From Nannocystis punicea (lineage in GTDB: Bacteria > Myxococcota_A > Polyangia > Nannocystales > Nannocystaceae): a stretch of DNA of 64,000 nt. Shown here piece by piece: positions 25,511 through 34,293 of this stretch (position 1 is the first letter of the stretch; each line of letters starts with the position of its first letter). Position numbers and translations under genes: made by a program. The notes under the pieces were generated by a model. That model saw nothing but the letters and a program-made list of their open reading frames with translations, had not been told where the DNA came from and made no database searches. The stretch covers positions 8,778,001-8,842,000 of the forward strand of contig NZ_CP114040.1 in assembly GCF_026965555.1 (NCBI RefSeq). The letters are read 5' to 3'.

Positions 25511-25690
25511 GCCTTTTGCGACCCGAGCTGCAGCAGTCGCGGCACGCATGTGCGGGTCCTGACCCGCCAAAAGTCACCGGGCATCCTCCGCGGCTCGCAA
25601 CGAGCGCGATGCCCGCGCTCGGGTCGCAAAAGGCGCCGACTCGCATGTGGCGAGAAACGAAAGCAGCGGGCCCGTGGCTTGCTCACGGGC
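25511..25690. ncRNA. Possible structured leader or small RNA before kaiC-like gene
   Basis: A perfect 18-bp inverted repeat (25511-25528 with 25617-25634) encloses two further hairpins: GCGGGTC-CT-GACCCGC (25552-25567) and GGGCATC (25579-25585) with GATGCCC (25608-25614). A fourth hairpin, GCCCGTG-N7-CACGGGC, follows at 25670-25690. The whole lies in the 379-bp gap before the KaiC-like gene and has no coding character. The branched shape could be an RNA leader, a separate RNA or a non-autonomous mobile element; the strand is not decided. Confidence 0.5.
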
Positions 25691-25762
25691 GGGACCTGCG
25701 AATTGTCCGGTTGCCCCGCCTGTCGAACGCATCCATACAGCGAACACGACCGATTTTCAGCC

Positions 25763-27277
25763 ATGACTCGAGCCGTTCCCAAGCCTTTCTCGCAGCCGCG
25801 CGCGCCGACCGGAATTACCGGCCTCGACGACATCCTCGGCGGAGGCTTCCCGCGCGACCACCTGTATCTCCTCGAGGGGGCGCCGGGGACCGGGAAGACC
25901 ACCTTCGGCCTGCAGTTCCTGCTCGCGGGGCGAGACCGCGGCGAGGTCGGCCTGTACATCACCCTGTCCGAGACTCACAGCGAGCTCGAGGTGGTGGCGG
26001 CGTCGCACGGCTGGTCGCTCGCGGGCATCCGGGTGTTCGAGCTCGTCGCGCCCGCCGATCTGGGCGGCGCGTCCGAGCAGTCGATCCTGCACCCCTCCGA
26101 GGTCGAGCTCGGGGAGACCGTCGACGGCGTGCTCCGGGCCCTCGAGCGGGAGAACCCGACGCGCGTGGTGTTCGACAGCCTGTCCGAGATGCGGATGCTC
26201 GCCCACGACGCGCTCCGCTATCGCCGGCAGATCCTCGCGCTCAAGCACTACTTCGCCCGCAAGGGCTGCACCGTCATGCTGCTGGACGATCGCACGGTCG
26301 CGCAGCAAGACCTGCAGCTGCACAGCATCGCCCACGGCGTCCTGTGCCTCGAGCAGCACACCCACCAGTACGGGCCCGAGCGCCGCTGTCTGCGGGTGTC
26401 CAAGCTGCGTGGCCTGAAGTATCGCGGCGGCGATCACGACTACGAGATCCGCACCGGCGGCATCGAGGTCTATCCGCGCCTGGTGGCGGCGGAGCACCGC
26501 ACCCACGTCGAGCACACCGTGGTCTCGACGGGCAACCCGGCGCTGGACAGCATCTTCGGCGGCGGCCTCACGCGCGGGACCAGCGTCCTCTTCAGCGGGC
26601 CGGCCGGCGCCGGCAAGACCACGACCGCCCTCTCGTGCGTCGAGGCGGCGCTCCGGCGCGGCGAGCGGTGCGCCTTCTATCTCTTCGACGAGGCCCTGTC
26701 GGTCATGCTGCAGCGCGCGACGGCGCTGGGCATCGACGTCCACCGTTACGTCGAGGACGGACAGCTGGAGCTGCAGCAGCTCGACCCCGCCGAGATGTCG
26801 GCCGGAGAGTTCGCCCACCGGGTGCGCCGCACCGCGGAGGCGGGCGCGACGATGGTGGTCATCGACAGCCTCAACGCGTACTTGCACGCCATGCCGGGCA
26901 GCCGCTTCCTGGTGCTGCAGATGCACGAGCTGCTCGCCTACCTCAATCAGAAGGGGGTCATCACGATCCTGATCTTGGGGCAGCACGGCGTGCTGGGCGA
27001 GGGTCGCACGGACGTCGACCTCAGCTACCTCAGCGACTCGATGCTGCTGTTCCGTTACTTCGAGGCGCGCGGGCAGCTGCTGAAGGCGCTGTCGGTCACC
27101 AAGAGCCGCACCAACGCGCACGAGTCGACGATCCGCGAGTTCCGCCTGACGTCCGGAGGCATCGAGGTGGGTAACGTGCTGCTCGACTTCCAGGGCGTGC
27201 TCGGCGGCATCCCGCATTATCGAGGGTCGCGGCCGCTGCTGGCCGACAGTGACGACGACGCGGCGTCCGAGGGCTGA
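25763..27277 (+). CDS. Double-domain KaiC-like RecA-fold ATPase
   Basis: 504 aa from the ATG at 25763; the frame continues upstream to 25409 only through non-coding hairpin DNA. Two RecA-like domains are evident. The first has Walker A GAPGTGKTT near residues 41-49 and FDSLSEM as Walker B; the second has GPAGAGKTT near 279-287 and VIDSLN. Each domain opens with the KaiC phrase (TGITGLDDILGGGFP; STGNPALDSIFGGGL). A catalytic Glu pair is present in the first domain (TLSETHSE) but is replaced by DEALS in the second. There is no kaiA or kaiB here. The hybrid kinase follows after 4 bp, a pairing known outside cyanobacteria for KaiC-like signalling modules rather than clocks. Confidence 0.95.
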   Translation: MTRAVPKPFSQPRAPTGITGLDDILGGGFPRDHLYLLEGAPGTGKTTFGLQFLLAGRDRGEVGLYITLSETHSELEVVAASHGWSLAGIRVFELVAPADLGGASEQSILHPSEVELGETVDGVLRALERENPTRVVFDSLSEMRMLAHDALRYRRQILALKHYFARKGCTVMLLDDRTVAQQDLQLHSIAHGVLCLEQHTHQYGPERRCLRVSKLRGLKYRGGDHDYEIRTGGIEVYPRLVAAEHRTHVEHTVVSTGNPALDSIFGGGLTRGTSVLFSGPAGAGKTTTALSCVEAALRRGERCAFYLFDEALSVMLQRATALGIDVHRYVEDGQLELQQLDPAEMSAGEFAHRVRRTAEAGATMVVIDSLNAYLHAMPGSRFLVLQMHELLAYLNQKGVITILILGQHGVLGEGRTDVDLSYLSDSMLLFRYFEARGQLLKALSVTKSRTNAHESTIREFRLTSGGIEVGNVLLDFQGVLGGIPHYRGSRPLLADSDDDAASEG

Positions 27278-27281
27278 GCGG

Positions 27282-28949
27282 GTGGAACAACGCGTCCTCA
27301 TCTACACCCCCCGGGGGCGCGACGGAGAGGTCGTGGCGGCGGTGTTGCGGTCGGTCTCGCTGGAGGTCGTGGCGTGCTCCGATCAACGCGACCTGCTCGG
27401 CCGACTCGACGAGGGCGCGGCGTGTGCGATCCTCACCGAGGAGACCCTCGCCGCCGAGTCGCAGGCCAGCCTCCGCGAGTGGCTGGCGCGCCAGCCGGCG
27501 TGGTCGGACTTCACCTTCATCGTCCTGGCGCTGCGCCACGCCCGTCGCCGCCCCGCGCACGCGGAGGCGACCCTGCGCGAGCTCGGCAACCTCCTCCTGC
27601 TGGAGCGGCCGCTCAACGCCGAGACGCTGGCGAGCGCGGCCAAGTCGGCCGTGCGCGCGCGCCAGCGCCAGTACGCGATGCGCAGCCACTGGGCCGAGCT
27701 GGCCGCGGCGCGGGCGGAGGTCGATCAGGCCAACGCCCTGCTCGAGTCGCGGATCGCCCAGCGCACTGCGGCGCTCGCCAGCGCCAACGATCGCCTGACC
27801 GCCGAGATCGCCGAGCGCGAACGGGCCCAGCTCGCGCTGACCCAATCGCAGAAGATGGAGGCGCTCGGTCAGCTCACCGGCGGTATCGCCCACGACTTCA
27901 ACAACCTGCTGCACGTGGTCAGCATGAACCTGGACCTCGTCGACCTGATGACCGAGGACCCGAACATTCATGCCACCAACCAGCGGGCCAAGGACGCGGT
28001 CAGCCGCGGGGCGCGCCTGACGGGCCAGCTCCTCGCATTCGCGCGGCGGCGGTCCATGCTGCCGCGAATCAACGACATCCGCGCCGTCTTGCACGAGATG
28101 CGGGACCTGCTGGCGCTCGCGCTCGGCGCCAACGTCTCGCTCGAGATGACGACCGGCGCCAAGGAACTGCACGCGTTCGTCGACGCCAATCAGCTCGAGA
28201 TGGCCGTGCTCAACCTGAGCATGAACGCACGCGACGCGATGCCGGCAGGCGGCCGGCTCCGCGTGCACGCGGCCGTGAGCGACGGCGCGGGCACCGAATT
28301 GCCGGTCGGCTCTTACGTGGCGATCTCGGTCCAGGACGAGGGGGTCGGCATCCCGCCCGACTTGCTGAGCAAGATCTTCGAGCCGTTCTTCACCACCAAG
28401 CCGGTCGGCAAGGGGACCGGCCTGGGACTGTCGCAGGTCTACGGCTTCGCCAAGCAGTCCGGCGGGACGGCGCGGGTCGAGAGCGCACCCGGGGCAGGCA
28501 CGACGGTGCAGATCCTCCTGCCCCTCCAGGGCAAGCCCGACGAAGACGAGCGCCGCCCCGAGCCGCCGCAAGCTTCGGACCGCCCGGCGCGCCGCTTCGA
28601 GATCCTGGTGGTCGAGGACGACGAGGAGGTCCGGCGGGCCGTGGTCGAGGGCCTGCAGTCGCTCGGCTACGGCGTGGGCGCGGTCGCAAGCGCCGAGGAG
28701 GGCCTGAGGAGCGTCGAGCAGGCCGCGCCCGACCTGCTGTTCGTCGACTTCGCGATGGCCGGCATGAACGGCGCCGAGTTCATCCAGACGGCACGCGCTC
28801 GCGGGGCGACGATGCCGGTGGTGATCGCCAGCGGCTACGCCGACATGCAAGAGATCGAGCGGCTCATCGACACGCGGTATTTCCTGAGCAAGCCGTTCGA
28901 CATCGCCGCGATGTCCCGCGTCGTCGCCGACGCCCTCGCCGATCGCTGA
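27282..28949 (+). CDS. Hybrid histidine kinase with N-terminal pseudo-receiver
   Basis: 555 aa from a GTG at 27282, 4 bp after the KaiC-like gene. Residues 1 to about 125 have a receiver-like alternation of strands and helices but lack the phospho-accepting Asp pattern, so this part is probably a pseudo-receiver. A coiled coil (about 140-185) leads to the HisKA helix with GGIAHDFNN (His near 206), followed by the HATPase_c domain (MNARDAMPAGG, VQDEGVGIP, TKPVGKGTGLGLS). A full receiver domain ends the protein (VVEDDEEVRR; LLFVDFAMAGMNG with the Asp near 489; FLSKPFD). No membrane segments, so cytoplasmic. Tight linkage suggests that the KaiC-like ATPase regulates this kinase or feeds it. Confidence 0.95.
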   Translation: MEQRVLIYTPRGRDGEVVAAVLRSVSLEVVACSDQRDLLGRLDEGAACAILTEETLAAESQASLREWLARQPAWSDFTFIVLALRHARRRPAHAEATLRELGNLLLLERPLNAETLASAAKSAVRARQRQYAMRSHWAELAAARAEVDQANALLESRIAQRTAALASANDRLTAEIAERERAQLALTQSQKMEALGQLTGGIAHDFNNLLHVVSMNLDLVDLMTEDPNIHATNQRAKDAVSRGARLTGQLLAFARRRSMLPRINDIRAVLHEMRDLLALALGANVSLEMTTGAKELHAFVDANQLEMAVLNLSMNARDAMPAGGRLRVHAAVSDGAGTELPVGSYVAISVQDEGVGIPPDLLSKIFEPFFTTKPVGKGTGLGLSQVYGFAKQSGGTARVESAPGAGTTVQILLPLQGKPDEDERRPEPPQASDRPARRFEILVVEDDEEVRRAVVEGLQSLGYGVGAVASAEEGLRSVEQAAPDLLFVDFAMAGMNGAEFIQTARARGATMPVVIASGYADMQEIERLIDTRYFLSKPFDIAAMSRVVADALADR

Positions 28950-29054
28950 GCTCCGAGCCCGGGAACCGAGGCGCGCGGACCGCCGCGGATCTCCAAATTG
29001 AGGCAGATCCGAGGCGGCGAGCGGTTCGCCACCAGGTCCTGAAATCACGCGGGC

Positions 29055-29813
29055 TCACGTGCTCGCAGGACGCTCCCGGGGGAAGCCGGTCTCGACGAAC
29101 TCGTGGATGTCCGCGCGCATCTCCTCGATCACGACCGCCAGCGCCTCGTCGTCGAGGCCCGCGGTCTCGACCTGCGGCCCGACCCACACGCTCACGGGCC
29201 CGCGTGAGAACAACCAGGTGCCCTTGTGGTTGACCTCGTAGGCGCCGTGGACGGCGATCGGGACCACCGGCGCGCCGGCATCGCGGGCCATGAAGAAGAC
29301 GCCCTGCTTGAACCGCTGGACGTGACCGTCACGGGTCCGATGGGCCTCGGGAAACACCAGGATCGAGATCCCGCGCGCCATGCGGTCGCGCGCGGCCGCC
29401 ATCAGCGCCGCCGTGCGTCCGCCCGCCTCGGAGGGCACGGGGATCCCGCTGGTGATCCGCATGATCCAGCCATAGGCGGGGATCTTGAAGTGCGAGGCCA
29501 GCATCAACCCGCAGAACGGCCCGGGGATGACCCGGCAAGCCACGTGAGCGTCCATGAAATTGACGTGGTTCTGACAGAACACGCTCGGGCGGGTCGGGTC
29601 GAACCCGGGGTCGTAGACCACGCGAAAGCGCGGGTAAGCGAGGCGAGTGACGTGCGACATCCCCTTCGCCGCCTTGCGGTTGAGCTGCGGCCCACCGCCG
29701 CGCACGAGCGCGAAAACGACGAGGAAGAGGATGACGCCCGTCATCCACGCAAACCCGAGCGTCCAGACGAGGATCGAGGCGAGATAGCGGATGACCCGCG
29801 CTGGAAAGGACAT
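29055..29813 (-). CDS. PlsC-like 1-acylglycerol-3-phosphate acyltransferase
   Basis: 252 aa from the ATG at 29813 (a GTG two codons upstream is possible). One or two N-terminal hydrophobic helices (about residues 10-38) anchor it to the inner membrane. The acyltransferase motif I is NHVNFMD (H-x4-D, His near 83), followed by motif II around GIPVPSEAGGRT and motif III FPEAHRTRDG. The last is usually FPEGTRSRDG, so Gly-Thr is replaced by Ala-His, a noticeable but probably tolerated change. Motif IV is VVPIAVHG. The expected reaction is acylation of lysophosphatidate or a related lysolipid. It stands alone and converges with the kinase operon. Confidence 0.93.
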   Translation of the reverse strand: MSFPARVIRYLASILVWTLGFAWMTGVILFLVVFALVRGGGPQLNRKAAKGMSHVTRLAYPRFRVVYDPGFDPTRPSVFCQNHVNFMDAHVACRVIPGPFCGLMLASHFKIPAYGWIMRITSGIPVPSEAGGRTAALMAAARDRMARGISILVFPEAHRTRDGHVQRFKQGVFFMARDAGAPVVPIAVHGAYEVNHKGTWLFSRGPVSVWVGPQVETAGLDDEALAVVIEEMRADIHEFVETGFPRERPAST

Positions 29814-29819
29814 GAGCAC

Positions 29820-30355
29820 CTGAGGGAGCGAAGTGAGCGAGCGGACGGACGAACGAAAATGCGAAGTCCGCGCTCGAACGGCGTTTTACCAGAGTATGCC
29901 CCCGCAAAGCGGCGAGAACACGTTCTCGTCGCGCGATTCGCCGCACAGATGCAGACCCGCCGAAGGACGCCGAGGATCGCGCCGCTCGCCGGGGCGAACC
30001 TCGCGCGGCCTGGCCGCCCACCGCTGCGCGAACGGCAGCGAGAACCTATGATCATAGTGCGCCTACCCATGCCACCCGAAAGCTGCCCTGACAGCAATGC
30101 GCATGGAGCTCGACGTCACCCTGCAGAGCTCATCCGCGTCGCCGGCATGACGCACGTCCGGAGCTCACGCGGCTATCCCCAGTCCGACGGCGAGCTCGAG
30201 CGCTGGCACACGCGAGCGGGAACAGCTTCCTTGTTCTGCCGGAGAATGACGACATGAAACCATCGAGGCCGCGCCGGGCTGCCAGGCCATTGACAATTTG
30301 CCAACCGAATAACTCGCGCGCCGTCGCCGGCTCCGCGCTCTGCTAATGCAAGGAC
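29820..30355. other. Intergenic stretch, 536 bp
   Basis: Divergent promoters for the acyltransferase and methyltransferase genes must lie here. I see no gene, strong hairpin or repeat; frames present lack coding character. Confidence 0.45.
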
Positions 30356-30967
30356 ATGACGACGCTGCAGTCCGAACGCTTCCCCGACTGGGAGACCCTG
30401 TACCGCCAGCAGCCCGGCGAGACCCTGCCCTGGTACTACGCGGACCTCGACCCCGACCTCGCGGCCGCGCTGCGCGACCACGGGCTCACCCGCGGACGGC
30501 TGCTCGACCTCGGCACCGGCCCGGGCACGCAAGCGATCGCCCTCGCCGCCCGTGGCTTCGAGACGACCGGCACCGACCTGTCGGCGACCGCGGTGGCGAA
30601 GGCGACCGCGCTCGCGCAGGCGCGCGGGTTCCAGGTGACCTTCGTCCAGGACGACGTGCTCGCGTCGCGGCTGACCGCCAGCTTCGACGCGGTGTTCGAC
30701 CGCGGCTGCTTCCACGTGATCGACCCGTCGCAGCGCGGCACCTACGTCGACGCGACGGCCGGCTGGCTCGCGCCGGGCGGGCTGCTGCTGCTCAAGACCT
30801 TCAGCAAGCTGCAGCCCGACGACGTCGGGCCGCACCGGTTCTCGCCCGACGAGATCCGCACGACCTTCGCGCCGCGCTTCGAGCTGCTGTCGGCGACCGA
30901 GACCGTGTACCAGGGCACGCTCGACCCGCTGCCGAAGGCGCTGTTCAGCGTGCTGCGGCGCCTCTGA
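30356..30967 (+). CDS. Class I SAM-dependent methyltransferase
   Basis: 203 aa. Motif I is LLDLGTGPGTQAIALAARG, motif II ends in GTDLSATAVAKA, and the post-motif strands AVFDRGCFHVID and GGLLLLKTF complete the Rossmann methyltransferase fold. The start DWETLYRQQPGETLPWYY and overall size fit the small TPMT/TehB-like methyltransferases acting on small thiols, metalloids or similar compounds; substrate not determinable. No signal peptide. The next gene in the same direction starts 280 bp away, so it is probably a single transcription unit. Confidence 0.93.
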   Translation: MTTLQSERFPDWETLYRQQPGETLPWYYADLDPDLAAALRDHGLTRGRLLDLGTGPGTQAIALAARGFETTGTDLSATAVAKATALAQARGFQVTFVQDDVLASRLTASFDAVFDRGCFHVIDPSQRGTYVDATAGWLAPGGLLLLKTFSKLQPDDVGPHRFSPDEIRTTFAPRFELLSATETVYQGTLDPLPKALFSVLRRL

Positions 30968-31250
30968 GCGCGCGCCGACGGCCCCCCGCCGCGACGCGGG
31001 CCGCATCCACTCACCCGCGTCGCCGCGGATCTCCGAACGGAGGGCCTGGCCGAGACCCGGACGGACCTGGTTTTTGGCCACCGGACGGCCACCGCCAAGG
31101 CCACCCGGGCACCGTGAACCTGGGCGCGGTGCGCGATGCGCCGGCTCGCGTGGACCAGGCGCGTCGGGCTTGCGGGGGCCTGGCCCCTGGGCTAGGGTGC
31201 GCGCCGGCTCAGGAGCGGGTTCCGCCACTGAATGTGGCGCCGCGGCCTGC

Positions 31251-32675
31251 ATGACGGAGTCGACGACGACAACGCCTGAACCATCGGCAGCCACGCCGGG
31301 CCCGCAGGAGACCTTCGCCGCGCTCTCGCTGGCGCCTCCGCTCGCCCAGGCGCTCGCGGTGCTGGGCCTGTCACACATGACACCGGTCCAGGCCCACGCG
31401 CTGCCGAGCCTGCTCGAGGGCAAGGACGTGATCGCCCAGGCCAGCACCGGCAGCGGCAAGACCGTGGCGTTCGGCCTGGCCCTGCTGACCCGCGTCGACG
31501 TCGACCTCGCTCGCCTGCAGGCGCTCGTGCTCTGTCCGACCCGGGAGCTCGCCGATCAGGTCAGCACCGTCCTCCGGCGCCTCGCGCGGTTCATCGCCAA
31601 CCTGAGGGTCGTGACCCTGTGCGGCGGCGTGCCGGTGCGGACGCAGAAGCCGGCGCTTCAGGCGGCTCCCCACGTCGTCGTCGGCACCCCGGGGCGGATC
31701 CTCGATCACCTGGCGCGCGACAACCTCGAGCTGTCCGGCCTGCGCGTCCTGGTGCTCGACGAGGCCGATCGCATGCTCGACATGGGCTTCCTGGAGTCCA
31801 TCACCGCGGTCGTCGAACAGACCCCGAGCTCGCGGCAGACTCTGCTGTTCTCGGCGACCTATCCCGAGGACATCAGGGCGCTGAGCCGCCGGCTACAGCG
31901 CGATCCCGTGGCCGTCACGGTCGACGACGTCGTCAGCCGCGCCGATATCGAGCAGACCTTCTTCGCGGTCGAGCCCGCTGGCAAGCTCGACGCGCTCGCC
32001 GCCTTGCTGTCGCAGCACCGACCCGAATCGGCGCTGGTGTTCTGCCACACCCGCAACGATGTCCGGGAGGTCAGCGCCCAGCTCGCCAGGCGGGGCTTCT
32101 CGGTGCTGGCGCTGCACGGCGAGCTGGAACAGCGCCAGCGTGACGAGGTGCTGCTGCGCTTCGCCAACAAGAGCTGCGCCGTGCTGGTGGCGACCGACGT
32201 CGCGGCCCGCGGCCTCGACATCCAGGAGCTCTCGGCGGTCGTCTCGTGGGAGCTGCCCACCGATCCCGATGTCCATCTGCACAGGATCGGCCGCACCGGC
32301 CGCGCGGGGCGCAAGGGGCGGGCGCTGGCGCTGTGCTCGCCGTCCGAGCACGAACGGGTCGCGGCGCTCGAGCGAGCGCAGGGGGCCCCGTTCCGCTGGG
32401 AGAAGTTGCCCGGCCCCGACGACGACAGGCCGACGCGGCCGCCGATGACGACCCTCGTCATCGAAGGCGGCCGGCAGGACAAGCTGCGCGCCGGCGACCT
32501 GCTCGGGGCGCTCACCGGCGACATCGGCCTCCCGGGCGAGGTCGTCGGCAAGATCGACATCCTGGCTCGCCATACCTACGTGGCGATCCGCAGCGACCGC
32601 GCAGAGCTGGCATTGAAAGGGCTGCGCGCCGGCAAGATCAAGGGCCGATCGTTTCGCGCCCGGGTGCTGAAGTGA
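31251..32675 (+). CDS. dbpA: ATP-dependent RNA helicase DbpA
   Basis: 474 aa from the ATG at 31251; the upstream extension has no coding character. All DEAD-box motifs are present in order: Q motif (TPVQAHALP), ASTGSGKT, PTRELA, TPGRILDH, DEAD, SAT, then in domain 2 the ALVFCHTRNDV strand, ATDVAARGLDI and HRIGRTGRAGRKG. The C-terminal 75 residues (TLVIEGGRQDKLRAGDLLGAL, KIDILARHTYVAI, GKIKGRSFRARVL) form the RRM-like DbpA domain that recognises hairpin 92 of 23S rRNA. Its role is late assembly of the large ribosomal subunit. The VF530 gene overlaps its stop codon, so the two are translated together. Confidence 0.96.
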   Translation: MTESTTTTPEPSAATPGPQETFAALSLAPPLAQALAVLGLSHMTPVQAHALPSLLEGKDVIAQASTGSGKTVAFGLALLTRVDVDLARLQALVLCPTRELADQVSTVLRRLARFIANLRVVTLCGGVPVRTQKPALQAAPHVVVGTPGRILDHLARDNLELSGLRVLVLDEADRMLDMGFLESITAVVEQTPSSRQTLLFSATYPEDIRALSRRLQRDPVAVTVDDVVSRADIEQTFFAVEPAGKLDALAALLSQHRPESALVFCHTRNDVREVSAQLARRGFSVLALHGELEQRQRDEVLLRFANKSCAVLVATDVAARGLDIQELSAVVSWELPTDPDVHLHRIGRTGRAGRKGRALALCSPSEHERVAALERAQGAPFRWEKLPGPDDDRPTRPPMTTLVIEGGRQDKLRAGDLLGALTGDIGLPGEVVGKIDILARHTYVAIRSDRAELALKGLRAGKIKGRSFRARVLK

Positions 32676-32914
32676 CGACGAGCCCGAAGTCCAAAGATCC
32701 GCTGCACGGCATCACCCTCGAGGCCATGGTGAACGACCTGGTGGCCTTCTTCGGCTGGGAAGAGCTCGGCCGGCGCATCTCGATCCGCTGCTTCACCAGC
32801 GAGCCGAGCGTGCCGTCGAGCCTCAAGTTCCTCCGCAAGACCCCCTGGGCCCGAGCGAAGGTCGAGAGCTTGTATCTCTTCGTCCAGCGCGAGCGCAGGC
32901 GACAAGGGATGTAG
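32672..32914 (+). CDS. VF530-family (DUF2132) DNA-binding protein
   Basis: 80 aa. It begins with GTG overlapping the dbpA stop codon (GTGA). The sequence has the full VF530 signature: DPLHGITLEAMVNDLVAFFGWEELGRRI, then CFTSEPSVPSSLKFLRKTPWARAKVE and a YLF ending. VF530 of Vibrio fischeri has a solved structure and is annotated as a double-stranded DNA-binding protein; its cellular role is unknown. Coupling to the rRNA helicase dbpA suggests a nucleic-acid role connected with ribosome assembly or cold growth, but this is inference. Confidence 0.95.
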   Translation: MTTSPKSKDPLHGITLEAMVNDLVAFFGWEELGRRISIRCFTSEPSVPSSLKFLRKTPWARAKVESLYLFVQRERRRQGM

Positions 32915-33030
32915 GGCGCGTGGCCGCAGGCGCCGACGACATGGCGGCGCACATCGGCGGCATGGCGGCATACGTCGACGGATTCGTGGAATCGACGTCC
33001 TGGGGCTTCGGGTTTTCTCATGGATACCGC

Positions 33031-33073
33031 GACGCCCCGCCGAGCGGGGCGTCGGGAGGCCCTCCGCAGGGCC
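33031..33073. terminator. Bidirectional terminator, two hairpins
   Basis: GACGCCCCGC-CGA-GCGGGGCGTC (33031-33053) is a perfect 10-bp stem with a 3-nt loop. GGCCCT-CCGC-AGGGCC (33058-33073) follows. They lie between the convergent dbpA/VF530 unit and the lipoprotein gene ending at 33103. Confidence 0.85.
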
Positions 33074-33102
33074 CCCAAGATAGTCGGAGCTGAGGGTTCG
33101 CC

Positions 33103-33828
33103 TCACCCGAATGGGCAGCACTCCTCCTGCTTGAGGGCCACATCGCCGTCGATGCACACGTTCTCGGACGGGCACTGGCCGACCTCCATGTCGCCAATGA
33201 GGCACGTGCAGACATCGGCGTCGCACACGAAGCTCTGCGTCGGCGCGTCGGGGCACTCGAGGTTCACCGCGCAATTGACGTCCTCAAAGTCGATGCTCCC
33301 GAGGCAGTCCGGGTCGACGGGCTCCTCGCCGAAGCAGAGCTCCGAGGCCACCCGCAGCTCGTAGCACGGGGTGTCCTTGAGTGAGCCGTGAGAATCCCGG
33401 CAGCTCAGCCCGTTCACGCAGGTGATCAAGCTGGCCAACGTATCGACGCAATCGTCGGTCAGGCCGTCGAAGTTCCCCGAGCACTCGGCGACGCACTCCG
33501 GCACGTCGAGATCCACCCCGCACGCGATGTCGTACTCGCAGCTCGCCTGGCACAGGCCGGAGATGTCGGGTTCGGCTGCGCTCGTGGTCTCGGTCTCGCC
33601 CGATGCGCCGCCGGTCGTGTCCTCCGTCGCTGCGGTGGTCGTGTCTTCCGACGCCGCGGTGCTCGTCGGCTGCTCGCCGCCCGTCGAGCTCGTGGTGTCC
33701 ATGGTGGTCGCCTCGGTGGTCGCGCCGGAGGCGCTCGCGGAGTCGCTCTCCGTCCCGCCCTTGCCGTCGCAGGCGCCGAGGAGGAACAGCAGGAATGAAA
33801 TGGTCAACGCGGTAATCTTGGAATGCAT
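33103..33828 (-). CDS. Cys-rich lipoprotein with Thr/Ser linker
   Basis: 241 aa with AGGA about 8 nt before the ATG at 33828. The signal peptide ends in LLGAC (Cys20), so it is lipidated. Residues about 25-90 are a Thr/Ser/Glu/Gly linker of the kind also seen in the RCC1 and FG-GAP lipoproteins here. The remaining 150 residues contain roughly 16 Cys, spaced as in myxobacterial disulfide-rich surface domains (LCQASCEYDIACGVDLDVPE, later ECSGN, DDCVD, CTCLIGD, ECCPFG). Function unknown; extracellular binding or structural role likely. Monocistronic, convergent with dbpA/VF530. Confidence 0.9.
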   Translation of the reverse strand: MHSKITALTISFLLFLLGACDGKGGTESDSASASGATTEATTMDTTSSTGGEQPTSTAASEDTTTAATEDTTGGASGETETTSAAEPDISGLCQASCEYDIACGVDLDVPECVAECSGNFDGLTDDCVDTLASLITCVNGLSCRDSHGSLKDTPCYELRVASELCFGEEPVDPDCLGSIDFEDVNCAVNLECPDAPTQSFVCDADVCTCLIGDMEVGQCPSENVCIDGDVALKQEECCPFG

Positions 33829-34293
33829 GCTAAATGTCCTTTATGGCGAAGCGGGGGGCGGCCTGTCGGCCGCCATCGCGTCGCGCGGCCGTGGAGTCGC
33901 CGGAGCGAACCAACAAATTGCCGGTCGACGTAAATTTTTCGGACCGTTCGCTGCAGCTCCTCGCGCCTCGACATCGGTGCGAGACGTGACGACAGTTCCC
34001 GCGCGACTCACGCTGCGGCGCACGGTGCGGCCTCCTCGCAGGCGGTCGAGGCTATCGCAGCCGCGCTGCAGCACGACCAATCTCGGCGGCTCGGACCGAT
34101 CGCCCACGAGCTCGAGCGCATCCGAGGCCTTCGCCCTCACCTCGATCGGCGAGGTCGGGCGTCACAGCGCAACCATCGCCCCCCACATTGTGAACCCACC
34201 CCTCGACGAGCGGGGCTTCGATGACGCGCACGACAGTTCGCCTGACAGGGCGCTCGTGGCACGCGGGCGCGCTCGACGTGCCAGGCGACGCGA
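33829..34293. other. Intergenic stretch, 465 bp
   Basis: Lies between the lipoprotein start and the end of the PAS-STAS gene. Open frames here are not gene-like, and no hairpin or repeat stands out. Confidence 0.45.

Noticed and set aside
25511..25634. Retron msr/msd or integron attC site
   Set aside because: No reverse transcriptase or integrase gene nearby, and the stems lack the conserved core sites of attC elements; kept as a structured element of unknown kind.
33841..34140. 99-codon minus-strand frame upstream of the Cys-rich lipoprotein gene
   Set aside because: Arg/Ser/Ala-rich, no motif, no ribosome binding site.
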